From Poteriospumella lacustris (lineage: Eukaryota; Sar; Chrysophyceae; Chromulinales; Dinobryaceae): a DNA stretch of 30,037 bases. Location of the stretch: the NCBI GenBank assembly GCA_008000375.1, contig SMOI01000369.1:1-30037 (forward strand), written 5' to 3'. The notes below the pieces were generated by a model that was not told where the DNA came from, ran no database searches, and saw only the letters and a list, made by a program, of their open reading frames with translations. The position numbers and the translations under genes are program-made. Within the stretch, counting starts at the first letter, position 1. Every line of letters begins with the position of its first letter. Positions 19,701-28,929 of this stretch are shown piece after piece.

Positions 19701-22700
19701 CATGGTAGCTTGGTCAATTGGCGGTTTCTTCGCCATATTTGCCATAACCCTGATCGCAACCGGCAAGTTGGGCAGTATCTAAGCTCCATCCAAAAGAGCT
19801 CGTTGGTGGACTTGTCGGCAGAAAGTGGTTGGGGAATGAAAACTCTTCCATGGCATCCTCCGCTTCTTCCTTTCGCACCGAAGGATGAGAGTGCCGAGCA
19901 AACTGCGTTGAACACTCTTTTTAACAGTGCGCAAACCTTTGCCAACCATGGTGAGCGCGTATTGGCCTACACCTTTACACACAAGCAGAATCACTTTCCT
20001 CACAATGCGTCGTGCTTCAAGTATCACAGAACGGAGTCCACAACGCAAACGCGGTGTCGGTTCAGTTATCCACCCAATATTAGCAACAATGAAAATGGTA
20101 TATACCAGGGAAATTTGGTTGAAGTGCAAAATCCTCATGACCCGGACCATCCACGCAAAGTGGTTCGCCTATTGAACGGCATTGAAGCGGCTCCAATTGA
20201 AAGCATCCCACCGCCACCGTTTACAAATTTGGGCTTCAAAGACGACAAACGATGTCTACTGTACGTTCCTTATCGACCATCCTTGAATGAAGCCGCGTAC
20301 GCAACCATGTCTGACGCAGCCGGTACAAGACCGTATATCGAACCTGTTCGTTCTGTTGATCAATCATTCAGCAATGGACCTATCTATCGCCCTGAGGACT
20401 TGGCAAAGCAAGGTTCAGAGAACAATCAGTGGTTTGTCGACAACGTTGTTGGAATTACCGCAGAAAATATTGGGCAAAACAATATTCAATTTGAAACAGC
20501 AAATGGAATGGGAACCAAAGCATACACTGGCAAATACGTTGCGAAAGGGGATGGAAGCAAGTTGAAGGAAACAGTGTCGCTATTATACAAGGCATACGCG
20601 GAAGCAAGACGATATCCCTCCGTGCATAGCGACGCTACCACAAATCCACATCGTGCTTCAATGCGATTGTTGAATCGGGTCGTCAACGGTGGTTTCAAGA
20701 TGAAAGAAACTGAGCGCAAGCAGGCGTTGAGCAGTTTATTTCAGTTGCAACAGTTTCAAAGCTCTCATCGATTTCAGTTTGTTCATGGAGCTGCCGCGCT
20801 AAAGTCCTTGTTGAGAGATGTTGGCCCGAGTGATGGCGTTTTCGGGAATGAACACACTGACGCTGATGCTGATGATGGGGCTGATGAAGTCTTCTTTTTC
20901 GAGGGGCAGGAAGAGAATAAAATGGGCACTCTTGCCCAAGGTGTCCCGGAAGGAGATGAGGCGGAAGCTGCTGCTCCGATCGTGATCGTTTCTCAGGCCT
21001 ATCATTATCTTCATCGTCCGATCGAACTGGCGCACTTTTCGTTGACTGAATTCGCGTGCCTTACTCGACTTGTTGGTATTGAAAACAACATGAACGCCGA
21101 TTCATTTCGGCGAACACATCCCCAAGCAAACCGACGCTACGACTTGCCGCCAACGCACGTTCAGTCTCGCACAAAGCAAGTTCAACTGTGCACCGACGCT
21201 GGTATACCCCTATTCACCGGAGCACACATTCCACAATGTCCAACATGGGAACTGTCTCCTGATGTTCGTCGTGACCAGCCAGCAGAGGTTCACCGTTGGC
21301 AAAACCTGTGGGACCACTTCGGTGCACTGATGGTGACGCTCTTTTGTCCATGGAGTTTGGTCACGTTGGATCGAGAAGGATTTGAAGCGTTTTACGCCAA
21401 GTGTGCACAAGGGACTGATGCTGATCTTGGTGAAGACATTTCAGCACCGCGCCGCATCCGTCGTCTTGCCATGCAAGCGAGAGAGCCGCCTTTGCGGAAT
21501 TTTGAACGAGAAATTCGTGCCGGTCGAAAGCTATCGATTGACAACATTGTTGCTGCCCAATACTCGTCTTCCGAGGTCAACAAAGTGGAAACGCATTGGC
21601 GACGACAACGGAGTCATACCGCATCGGAGGCAGAGCGTTTGCCTCGCCGTCGACAGAGCCTTGATGAAGAAAGTCATAGACCACACGGCGTTGCGCTGGA
21701 GCCGCATCTGGAAGAGGATGCAGTTATCCACGATTTGATCGATGAACTTCGGGAATTGTTTGACTTAGTGGAACACTCGACGCTTTCCACCCGTGGTCAA
21801 CAGAACGTGAAAGACAAGGCAGTAGTTTCCGATGTTTTTATAATTTTGGGCCTGTATCGACACTCGCGGATATTCTCGATGGAAATGAAAGGAATGTTGG
21901 GGATAACGACGAGGTCGTCGAAGCCGAAGGTGAGATACAAACGGACATTGAAGTCGGGTTTCCGGCGGAAGATGCCATCGATGTCCGTCCTGTCCCTGCT
22001 CCGACAATGGAACGGCTTTGCGAACACGTGCAAGCCGATCATGTTTGCGGTGTCGTGGTCAATTTCGGCAGCCGGGAGGTGAATCAAGTGGCCGTTCCTG
22101 ACGATGACGACGAGCCACCCGGAGTACAATATGGTCGTGACAACTCTCATCAGTTTCTAGCCAGTCAGGTGACCAGCGATGTGGAGGCGTTGAGACGATA
22201 CGACCCAGCAGTCCCATCTGACCTTAGTGACAACGTCAATGGGGTTCTTAGACCAACGCGTGATCGTCGGATGACCTCATCTGAGTGGGATCGAATTGCA
22301 TTGACACTGAACGCAGATCAACGTCGTGCAGCTGACGGTCTGGTCGATGTGGCATTTGGACGAAACGAGGGAACCCAAATATTGCAACTTTGGCATGGGG
22401 CAGCAGGATGTGGAAAAACATACGTGATCAATGCTGTCCGAGCTTTATTTGGAGAACGAGAAACTGTGGTGACCTCGTTTGCAGGCAGGGCAGCGTCTTT
22501 CCATAACCGGGGTTTGACACTCCATGCTCTTTTCGGTACGTTGTTTTTTCACGACTTGTCCAACACAAATGATGCGTTTACCTTTCATGCTCATCGCTCG
22601 TTTAGGTTTACCTATTGGATTCAGTCACTGCACCACTGTCTTATCGGCGCGACGGCGTGCGGAGCTACGAGCGAAACTAGACGGTGCGAGAATCCTATTC

Positions 22701-24803
22701 ATTGATGAGATATCAATGCTACCCAGCAAACTGTTATTGGCAGTGAATCACATCCTACAGGATCTGTATGGATTGGATTTCGAAAGACGCGGTCTTGTGG
22801 TTCCGCCCTTTGCTGGAATGCACATTATCTTGGCCGGTCACTTTTTGCAATTACCTGCAGTTGGTGCACGAAATCTCATGGATGCGGCAATAGCGACGCC
22901 GGAACAAGATGTTGACGATCACCTGGGAGCTGGGGAATTATTCCGACAGTTTCAGCGATTTTCGTTGTCTATTCCTCAGAGGTCCTCAAACGATATCGTC
23001 CTGAGACAGTTTCTCAACCGCTGCGAAGATCCTGTTCGCCACCGACGACCTTTCTCACTGGGTGTACTGGAGCCGACATGTGTCAACTGCGAACTACGAC
23101 CACATGGAGGCAGGATTATTTCTCCGTACCAAAGACAATTTCAACGACGTGCAACACCGCGCGATCATCCACCACCACGATCAACCGAGAACGATTTCAC
23201 TGTTTGTCCTCACGATTGCCCTCACCGCTGCCAGCACCTAAAGGTGTTGAATAAAAACGACGTGGAGGAAGATCCCGCGTGGCAAACATGCTACTTCACG
23301 TCACCAATGAATTCGTCGTGTGATAATTGGACTCGTGTGCGTTTGGAAGATTACGCCAAACGCGGAAACCACATCGTACTGCGATGGCGACTTCCTCCAC
23401 TATCCACATCGTCCGCAGTAGCTGAATTGACGGACGCAGAGGTTGACCAAATACATGGTTTGTGGGGCTATTATGTTCACCAAGGCCCAGTGTCGTTGAC
23501 CTATAATGTCAATGTACCAGCAGGAATTGGTCATCATTCCGAAGGACGACTTGTTGGAATTGCTCTGGAAGATGACACGTGGCGCCACCTTGATGGTATT
23601 CTTGGAACCGGGCAACAAAGGAGAAGCGGACCGCATGGAATTATAACGCTATTGAGACCTCCAATTGCCGTTTTCATTCGCATGACATCCCTAAGCAATC
23701 AAAGGCATGTCGCCGATATCCCAACATCGGGTTTCATTCCTCGGCGAGAAGCAGATGAACCACCTGTTATCACGCTTCTCCAGGGATCGACCTTGTCCCA
23801 CAAGAACTCAACACAACGAAGAGAAAGCGTATCCCTGGGAGACTTGCCAATCGCGGCTACAGTAGATCCCGCCCTGCGGGGAGGGTCTATTGCTCGGCAA
23901 CGAGGGCGAATTCAACAGCTCAGAGTTGAGGTTGTCAATGCAGGGTATCGCATGAACTTCGCGTCCACTGTTCATGGACTTCAAGGTGCGACTATCCGGG
24001 GCAAGCTGCTGGTGGATCTCAACAAGAATCCTGTCCAACGAAACTCTATCACCGTTTCGGGAGCGTATGTCACGTTATCGAGGGTGCAAACGTTTGATGA
24101 CATCCGAGTTGCTCCGTGGCAGAACGGATTTGCACACTTACAGTCTCTCGAACATGATCAGACATACATTGATTGGGAACAATGCTACAGTCCCGATGGT
24201 CGCTTCGATATCGCAAATCTTCGAGCCCGCGATTCACGCACTGGAACCAATCAAGGAACAAGCCGAAATCGTGTTCCTCCAAACGTTGTTCAACGTTCAC
24301 GAACATCCCACCCTTCCACAGAGCGACAGGGTGGTCGAACAAGCTTGCCTGGCAGATCCACGAGCAACCGTGCACCTGGGGTGACTTCCTCGGAATCACG
24401 CCGTGCTGCTACCGTGCCGCAACTTGATCTGACAACTCCTCGAAACAATTCGGTATCCAACCTGTTGGGTTCCACGAGTCGCGCGGGCTCTTCCTCTGGA
24501 AGCCACCAAGTCGATGATCAGTTGCGGCAAGTTACTGACTTTACATACAGCCGCGTATATGTACCCTTCCTGCAGCAAGTGTTCTATCCGTATCGACAGC
24601 CGACAAGGCAAGAACGTGAGATGATGGCCCATATCAACACCATCCTGGTGTCTGATGCAAACTGTCAATCCCTCAACGAGGCAACAAACCTTCGTATTGA
24701 CCTCAATTGGAACAATCTCGTGGCTCTTGTTCGGACTCGACTGCGCAACCTCATTGGACAAGACATGTTTGTGATGATTGGTGCGGCAGAACCAATACAT
24801 TGA
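16703..24803 (+). CDS. Helitron RepHel protein (HUH Rep nuclease + PIF1-type helicase), spliced, frame-damaged
   Basis: Joined exons 16703-17210, 17277-18261, 18317-22535 and 22606-24803 give about 2,640 residues. The ATG at 16703 is the first after an in-frame stop (16655). Domains in order: an Arg-rich N-terminus with repeated EANRLRMAA arms (residues about 57-92), a Cys pair region (CGCAICGIRC; FVCGECY), the Helitron-like N domain (GFPTLFPHG), Rep motif WFLTYNP (about 830), HUH-type HGH (about 954; 19683-19691) and the two-tyrosine motif AYTGKYVAK (about 1234; 20523-20537). The helicase follows with Walker A GAAGCGKTY (22397-22423), FIDEISML, GHFLQLPAVG, TVHGLQG and YVTLSR (24066-24083). 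Rep nicks and transfers DNA strands; the helicase unwinds. Frame breaks remain near 21839 (T-run), 23034, about 23190 and about 24790, so this copy is probably inactive unless they are sequence errors. Confidence 0.85.
17211..17276 (+). other. Intron 1 of the Helitron gene (66 bp)
   Basis: Donor GTAGGT, acceptor TTCGCAG. Splicing joins G + AC into an Asp codon and links RLREEI to INNEEMVDEAL in one frame. Without splicing the upstream frame stops at 17254. Confidence 0.85.
18262..18316 (+). other. Intron 2 of the Helitron gene (55 bp)
   Basis: Donor GTACGT, acceptor TGTACAG. Removal joins CA + G into Gln and produces LRRYNRGYQNIVIAEDT, matching the conserved ...YNPxYxxIVI... region of Helitron proteins. 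Unspliced, the frame stops at 18403. Confidence 0.85.
18880..20620 (+). other. Rep (HUH nuclease) domain of the Helitron protein
   Basis: Three landmarks are visible: FLT motif WFLTYNP (about 19311-19331), HUH-type motif QHGHARVHG (19680-19706), and YxxKY motif AYTGKYVAK (20520-20546) with both tyrosines (20523 and 20535). In the HUH motif the hydrophobic residue is Gly, and the Trp that usually follows (HLHxLxW) is His. The domain would bind the metal with the two histidines and form tyrosine-DNA links. Confidence 0.8.
22250..24120 (+). other. PIF1-type superfamily 1B helicase domain
   Basis: LNADQRRAADGLVD (Q-type motif), GAAGCGKTY (Walker A), TLHALFGLP across intron 3, ILFIDEISML (Walker B; D 22704, E 22707), LAGHFLQLPAVG (motif III; His for the usual Asp), TVHGLQGATI (motif V) and YVTLSR (motif VI) appear in order. 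Between 23035 and about 23190 the family-like sequence lies one frame over (DDLSHWVYWSRHVSTANYDH, then AGLFLRTKDNFNDVQHRA). The open frame there is thus a shifted reading. Confidence 0.85.
22536..22605 (+). other. Intron 3 of the Helitron gene (70 bp)
   Basis: Donor GTACGT, acceptor CGTTTAG. Splicing gives a Gly codon and the run LHALFGLPIG, the expected PIF1 helicase T(I/L)HxxFxLP motif, between Walker A and the DEIS box. The unspliced frame stops at 22705. Confidence 0.9.
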
Positions 24804-25002
24804 AGATGTACCACAAGAAATACTTTTGGGAAACACCACTCGCGCTAATTCCTTAAGCGCCGGGCATCCATTTCGGGAAATTGCTCGCGCAATTGATGAA
24901 GGGGTTAGCCGATTGAACGCAAATCCTGTTTCAACAGCAAGTTCTCTGCTCGACTTGGCCAGTCAAACTTTAGCATTTTCTCGCCCTGAGTTGTTTCAAT
25001 AA
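24778..25002 (+). pseudogene. Probable displaced C-terminus of the Helitron protein
   Basis: The main frame stops at 24803. A frame one base over reads RQNQYIEDVPQEILLGN, then HPFREIARAIDEGVSRL, and ends ELFQ at 25002. It overlaps the end of the gene and has similar composition, so it is likely the original C-terminal 65-70 residues separated by a one-base shift near 24785-24800. No independent start is evident. Confidence 0.5.
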
Positions 25003-25265
25003 GCTTACATATTGTTCCTGTAAACTATTCCACGACCTGTACGTTACTTCTAATATCCATTCACAGCATAAATTTAGACACGTGAGCATTGTCGCGGGTT
25101 ATTTATTAGAATAGCACATATATTGGTACAGTACAACTTCAGCAGGTTTATCGTCCTCATTATCTCACACCTCTACTCGCCACTGGTTGCGATTGCTTCG
25201 GCCCCTATAAACTTTACGTTTGCCACATCTACGTTTTGCATGTTGGCAAGTTAGCGACGTTGTTC
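25003..25265. other. 3' flank of the Helitron gene, no gene seen
   Basis: AT-rich sequence that should contain the transcript end and perhaps the Helitron 3' terminus. No GC hairpin followed by CTRR was convincing. The words CACTGGTTGCGATTGCTTCGG at about 25180 loosely resemble the inverted-repeat arm (CAGTGGTGATTGCTTCGG), which may be chance. Confidence 0.35.
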
Positions 25266-25270
25266 AATAA

Positions 25271-25801
25271 AGGTGCGCTCGGGGCGCTGCCAGCCACAAG
25301 GAGGTGTTCCCTTGGCAGTGTACGCTATATGTAACACATTAAGTATAAACGACGCGATATGCGAGGCGCGGTGGTACAGTACAGCAGTTAGGCCAGGCCT
25401 AAAAAAAGAAAGAGACATCAGAGCGCGCGCTACGCGGGCACTCTGATGTCTAGCCACCCGCGCTAAGCGCGGATGGCGACAAATGCGCGCGCGCTTCGCG
25501 CGAACGCAAATACCGAACCTATACATAAGTAAGTCGGTCAACGCGACAAACGACAACGACAACCTATGGTCTGAGTGCGCGCTTCGCGCGCACTCGAACC
25601 GATCCGTTCGCGCAAGCGCGAACGGCGACAAGTGTCAAATGACAAAATTAGCGACAGGAAACAGCAGGAGTACGTCTACTTGTGTGAAACTACTATATAT
25701 AGGCTCATAACGACATATTGCGTCGTACGAGCGTTGCATAAAAAACAGAAACGGACAAATAAACGTGGTAGAACCACCAGAGGTGTTCCACCTCCTTGTG
25801 G
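25271..25801 (+). repeat. GC-hairpin repeat family, copy A (531 bp, AATAA target duplications)
   Basis: Flanked by direct AATAA at 25266-25270 and 25802-25806. Subterminal 13-bp inverted repeats CCACAAGGAGGTG (25294-25306) and CACCTCCTTGTGG (25789-25801). Inside are successive perfect hairpins: an 11-bp stem AGACATCAGAG/CTCTGATGTCT (25413-25451), CCGCGC/GCGCGG (25458-25472), a CGCGCG pair near 25490-25503, a 10-bp stem GAGTGCGCGC/GCGCGCACTC (25573-25595) and a 10-bp stem CCGTTCGCGC/GCGCGAACGG (25604-25625). Near the right end are a TATA-like TATATATAGG (25694-25703) and AATAAA (25758-25763). It could be a solo-LTR-like or MITE-like element. The 5-bp duplication favours an integrase-type insertion, but the ends are not TG...CA. 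Confidence 0.8.
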
Positions 25802-26099
25802 AATAATGAGGTAATGAGGGTAATAATGTTTGGGTTGGTGGCTCCTTACTGTCCACCTAGCTCCATACCAACATGACTGCTTTGGCGCTACAACTGTATG
25901 TAGGCGCTAGGCGCCAGAACAGGCGTGATGACAGGCCAGCACCATGTCGTCATATGGTATATCAGGTTACACAGGGCCAGACCCCAGAACACCCAGTTCC
26001 CGCAGCTCACAGTTGGTCTTCGGTGAGATCGGTAACAGTATCAACAAAAAGTGGACCTGTTTTGGCCAACGCTCCAACCATTTCAAGTTTACTCGTTCC
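25802..26099. other. Sequence between repeat copy A and the copia relic
   Basis: Two overlapping plus-strand frames (25873-26112, 25944-26195) are open. The second grades into the copia segment, so part of this may be decayed reverse transcriptase linker. No motif could be named. Confidence 0.35.
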
Positions 26100-26700
26100 A
26101 ACGATATTGTGACGTGCTCTTACCTTTTAACGCGACCGGGTCGCGAGCTACCTCGCGACCCAGGCGAAAGCACTTACCAAGCAAGACTGGGATAAGCTGG
26201 CCCACGTGTACCGATATCTGAACGCCACGCGAAACTTACCGCTTGTCATCGCTCCCAATGATCTTCAGCTTCGCCGGTCACCCTGAAGCGAAGGTGCAAT
26301 CATGACGAATTATCTCAGTTTGCAACATCGGAGGGCCGTTTACAGTGAAAACTTTCAAGCTGTCGCTTGTGGCAAAATGCTCCACCGAAAGCGAGCTGAT
26401 CTGCTGGCCAGATGGCGTGTCCGAAGTTCTTCAAGTCAAACGAATTTTGAAATTCTTGGTAATCGCATCCCGCCCAGCCATTCTATATCAGGACAATAGG
26501 TCCACGAAATATATGGCTGAGGCGGAGCGAGGAGTTAGATAAGGAAATTCGAACCATATCGATGTGAGATTTTTCTTCGTGAAGCAGCACATCGACTGCG
26601 GCAACTTGAAGATCCAGCAATTACCGATGGACGTCATGACCGTGGATCTGCGCACGAAGACACTACATAACGTTACAAATAACGTGCAAAATTGATGAAC
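26100..26700 (+). pseudogene. Copia RT-RNase H fragment, plus strand
   Basis: The plus strand reads ASYLATQAKALTKQDWDKLA, then HVYRYLNATRNLPLVI (about 26140-26262), the copia FLATR...W..L.RxLxYLxxT connection. After a frameshift come KCSTESELI (about 26375-26401, with the catalytic Glu), DGVSEVLQVKRILKFL, and ILYQDNRST with the catalytic Asp codon at 26492-26494. An in-frame TAA at 26540 precedes NHIDVRFFFVKQHIDCG, which carries the last motif. This is the best-preserved of the three RNase H relics. Only the stop and the upstream shift break it. The family is the same as at 10380-10800, shown by shared sequence beyond the coding part. Confidence 0.75.
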
Positions 26701-27019
26701 CACACCCCACGACAATGTACAACGCACGTAAAGAGCCCTAACGTTTTCGACTCACCACCGTTTAAACAAAGACATAGCCTAGTCTGTAGACAACTTATAA
26801 TTAAATATCTGTCTCCACCCAATGAATTGGAAAAGGAGCGATTGGAACTAAGATTCTAACACTATCAAACCCATTATAGAAGAGCCAAACGATCAAGATG
26901 AGACACTGAGAAACACGTCATGTTGACTTGAACAAATAGCAAACCTGATCAATGGCAAGCGCCTTTTACAACTTCTGGTAAGGAAACATTGTGAGTATAT
27001 AAACGATTAAAATCCGTCA
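26701..27019. other. Downstream flank of the copia relic, no gene seen
   Basis: The first 30 bases match the flank of the minus-strand copia relic near 10340-10370. The rest is AT-rich with no recognised feature; a 3' LTR would be expected here but was not identified. Confidence 0.35.
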
Positions 27020-27310
27020 AGTAATGAGGAAACCATTTGGGCATGGATTTGATCGAACACCATACTTCGTGTTGTTGGATGTGGTTTTGACTGAAACCAA
27101 GATCGTTACAAGATAAAACTAACGAATAGGTTTTCTCGTGTCGTAACAAGATATGCTGGGACGCTGGGAAAATTGTAGCGAAAGTCCCGTGACCCTCTTC
27201 GGTCGAACATCGAACTCGATCGATCAATGAACCTGAGAGTGATATTGATGAGGGTTTCAGATAACAACTAACTTGTTTGACGCCCCGCTCCCGACCTTTC
27301 CCAATTCAAG
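27020..27310 (-). repeat. Second repeat family, copy D1 (lacks the copy B insertion)
   Basis: Similar to 28930-29096 joined to 29574-29625. Shared blocks include CATTTGGGC, ATCGAACTCGAT, the TTTCAG...ATAAC boundary and ACTAACTTGTTTGAC. On the minus strand both copies read LGKVG-x-G-x-SNKLVV near the right end, which may be chance or decayed coding sequence. D1 is continuous where D2 carries the 474-bp repeat copy B. Confidence 0.7.
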
Positions 27311-27312
27311 TT

Positions 27313-27708
27313 TTAAGCACCAACAGCTTTGCTCGGTACATTGTTACCTTCGTATTCGGTCATTCTTGACTCGTAGTCTTCAAAGCGCTGTGAAAGCTGC
27401 TCACGATATCCAACGATATCCAACGATATCCTCTCGTTTATGTCCATCGACATAGAAGCTCTTCCTCCCATACGGACATAAAGAAAGCCAAGCGAAATCT
27501 TCCATCTTATGGCCGTGTTCTCACAGACCTTGTCGCCATTTACAAAAGCCGTTTGGACAGATGATAGGAATGAACTGCTGATTCCTATCTGATTCGTATT
27601 GAATTGATCTGGCTCAAGTCTGCAGAATTGATCTGGCGTTCGCTGATTCGGATTCATTTCTCGCAGGTTCTCAATAAGAAACTTCCTCATCCGATATGAG
27701 GGAAACAA
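27313..27708 (-). CDS. Hypothetical protein, 131 codons
   Basis: An open minus-strand frame from MFPSYRMRKFLIENLREMNP to SKAVGA. It is hydrophilic and mixed in charge, with no signal peptide, membrane segment or known domain. A 10-bp tandem DNA repeat (CGATATCCAA, about 27404-27433) falls inside it, encoding part of SLDIVGYREQ. It lies directly upstream, on the same strand, of the D1 repeat. It could be part of the same decayed element or a chance frame. Confidence 0.3.
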   Translation of the reverse strand: MFPSYRMRKFLIENLREMNPNQRTPDQFCRLEPDQFNTNQIGISSSFLSSVQTAFVNGDKVCENTAIRWKISLGFLYVRMGGRASMSMDINERISLDIVGYREQLSQRFEDYESRMTEYEGNNVPSKAVGA

Positions 27709-28518
27709 CGCCTTTCAGCGGTTTTGGAAATCGACCATGAAGATGACAATGGCCCAGTTTCTAATGATAATCGAAGGTGAAGGTAAACGAGTGCCTTTTG
27801 CCACAACACGATGAAGTCAGTCGTTCCAGCGCTGTCTTAGTGCGTATCTTGTGCTTCATGTCAAGCTGTGAATCTTTCGGCGTGCTGCCAATTGCTTTCT
27901 AAGTTTTCTGTCCATCTTTATTCATCTTTATTCAGAAAATTGCGATTGTATTGTGTGGAACCGTGTTCTGAAGTGGTTGACATACATGTCATCATCGTCA
28001 TGCACACCCCTATCCCAGGCCAGATATGGTCTGGGGCCAGTTTCTCAACTCTGGATTCCTCTCAACTTTGTCACCATATTTCTCTACAACAGTAACGAAA
28101 CTGGAAAAAGTAAGACATAAGATTGAAAGTTTACAACTTGATCTGTTCAACTTATGTTTCAAAACATTTAGATATCGTTTAGAAGGTGGATGTTGACAAC
28201 ACTTGAGCAGCTACATGGAATGAAAATGGACCAAAGCAAGGGTGTATCATTAAGACAGGAAATGGGACAAGGCAGAAAAAAGGATGAAAATGCACATCAA
28301 CAACGCTATGGAACGGGCAGGTGAGAGCCGACGCTTCTCCGGTGCTGTAGAATCGAGCTTTTCATCACGATGACGACGACATGATGATGATCGAAGACTC
28401 CAAAAAAGGACAACTTTGGCATGCCAGCATTCGAAAACGCATCATGGACAATTCACTTTCGAATACGAGATAGATGCTTATTCAATTGGTTGTTTGATAA
28501 ACCTTCTCGATCTTTATC
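27709..28518. other. No recognised gene
   Basis: Only short frames are present (for example 27868-28095 on plus). A GATGACGACGACATGATGATG patch (about 28368-28388) is low-complexity. Nothing else was seen. Confidence 0.4.
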
Positions 28519-28902
28519 TTAACCACGCGTACGCATCACCCGCAAAGACCAACCAAAGAGTTTGTCTGTGTCCGATCCATTGTAGTACGTCCATCCCATC
28601 AAGTTGTGCCCATTTGCTTTGCAGCTCGTAGGTGCATCACTTCTCAGTAGGTGCCCACCTTGGGTAATCCACGCTGGCACCTGGTCGTCTGCGCCCCTCT
28701 TGTTGTCTTTGCACTGGTACCCGCAAATGTTTCGCAGCTCGCAATCCTGGTAGCTCACACAGAACCCGTCGAATCGCTCCAGCCGGGCCTTCGTTGGAAC
28801 AAAAACCATGAAGGCAGTGACGCGTCGAGTTGGCCGACTACAAGGCGCGACTTCTCGTCTACGAGCGATGGCTACAAAACTACGAGGTCGTGTCTGAGAC
28901 AC
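28519..28902 (-). CDS. Hypothetical Cys-containing protein, 127 codons
   Basis: An open minus-strand frame with DGFCVSYQDCELRNICGYQC near the middle and later SDAPTSCKANGHNLMGWTYY. Five Cys over about 45 residues and the varied composition make it more protein-like than most frames here. No family is recognised. The ATG used lies within a perfect DNA hairpin (28883-28909), so the true start may be further downstream at the internal Met (MVFVPTKARLERF). Confidence 0.35.
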   Translation of the reverse strand: MSQTRPRSFVAIARRREVAPCSRPTRRVTAFMVFVPTKARLERFDGFCVSYQDCELRNICGYQCKDNKRGADDQVPAWITQGGHLLRSDAPTSCKANGHNLMGWTYYNGSDTDKLFGWSLRVMRTRG

Positions 28903-28909
28903 GACCTCG
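28883..28909. repeat. Perfect 12-bp-stem hairpin
   Basis: CGAGGTCGTGTC and GACACGACCTCG pair perfectly around a TGA loop. It sits about 20 bp left of the D2 repeat, so it may mark that element's end. No poly-T tract follows on either strand. Confidence 0.9.
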
Positions 28910-28929
28910 GTTGGTCGGTTGAAAAACTA

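Larger units (their letters stand above)
16703..25002 (+). mobile_element. Helitron (autonomous type), termini unresolved
   Basis: The coding region of a rolling-circle transposon, defined by a Rep-helicase gene. The bounds given are the coding limits only. Helitrons usually start with TC and end with a hairpin plus CTRR, inserting between A and T. I searched the flanks by eye and found no convincing pair. The left end must lie right of the gypsy chromodomain junction (16491) or include the 16492-16596 repeat. The right end must lie left of repeat copy A (25266). Confidence 0.8.

Noticed and set aside
22524-22605. Start of the 759-codon helicase frame as a separate gene
   Set aside because: The first 27 codons lie in intron 3 and the end of exon 3; Walker A is in the upstream exon, so the helicase is continuous only after splicing.
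25003-25265. Helitron 3' end (CTAAT near 25052)
   Set aside because: A CTAA followed by T occurs, but no GC hairpin lies 10-15 bases before it, and such a 5-base match is common by chance.
25573-25625. Rho-independent terminators
   Set aside because: The stems have no U-tract, come in a row, and the window is eukaryotic by its introns and retroelements.
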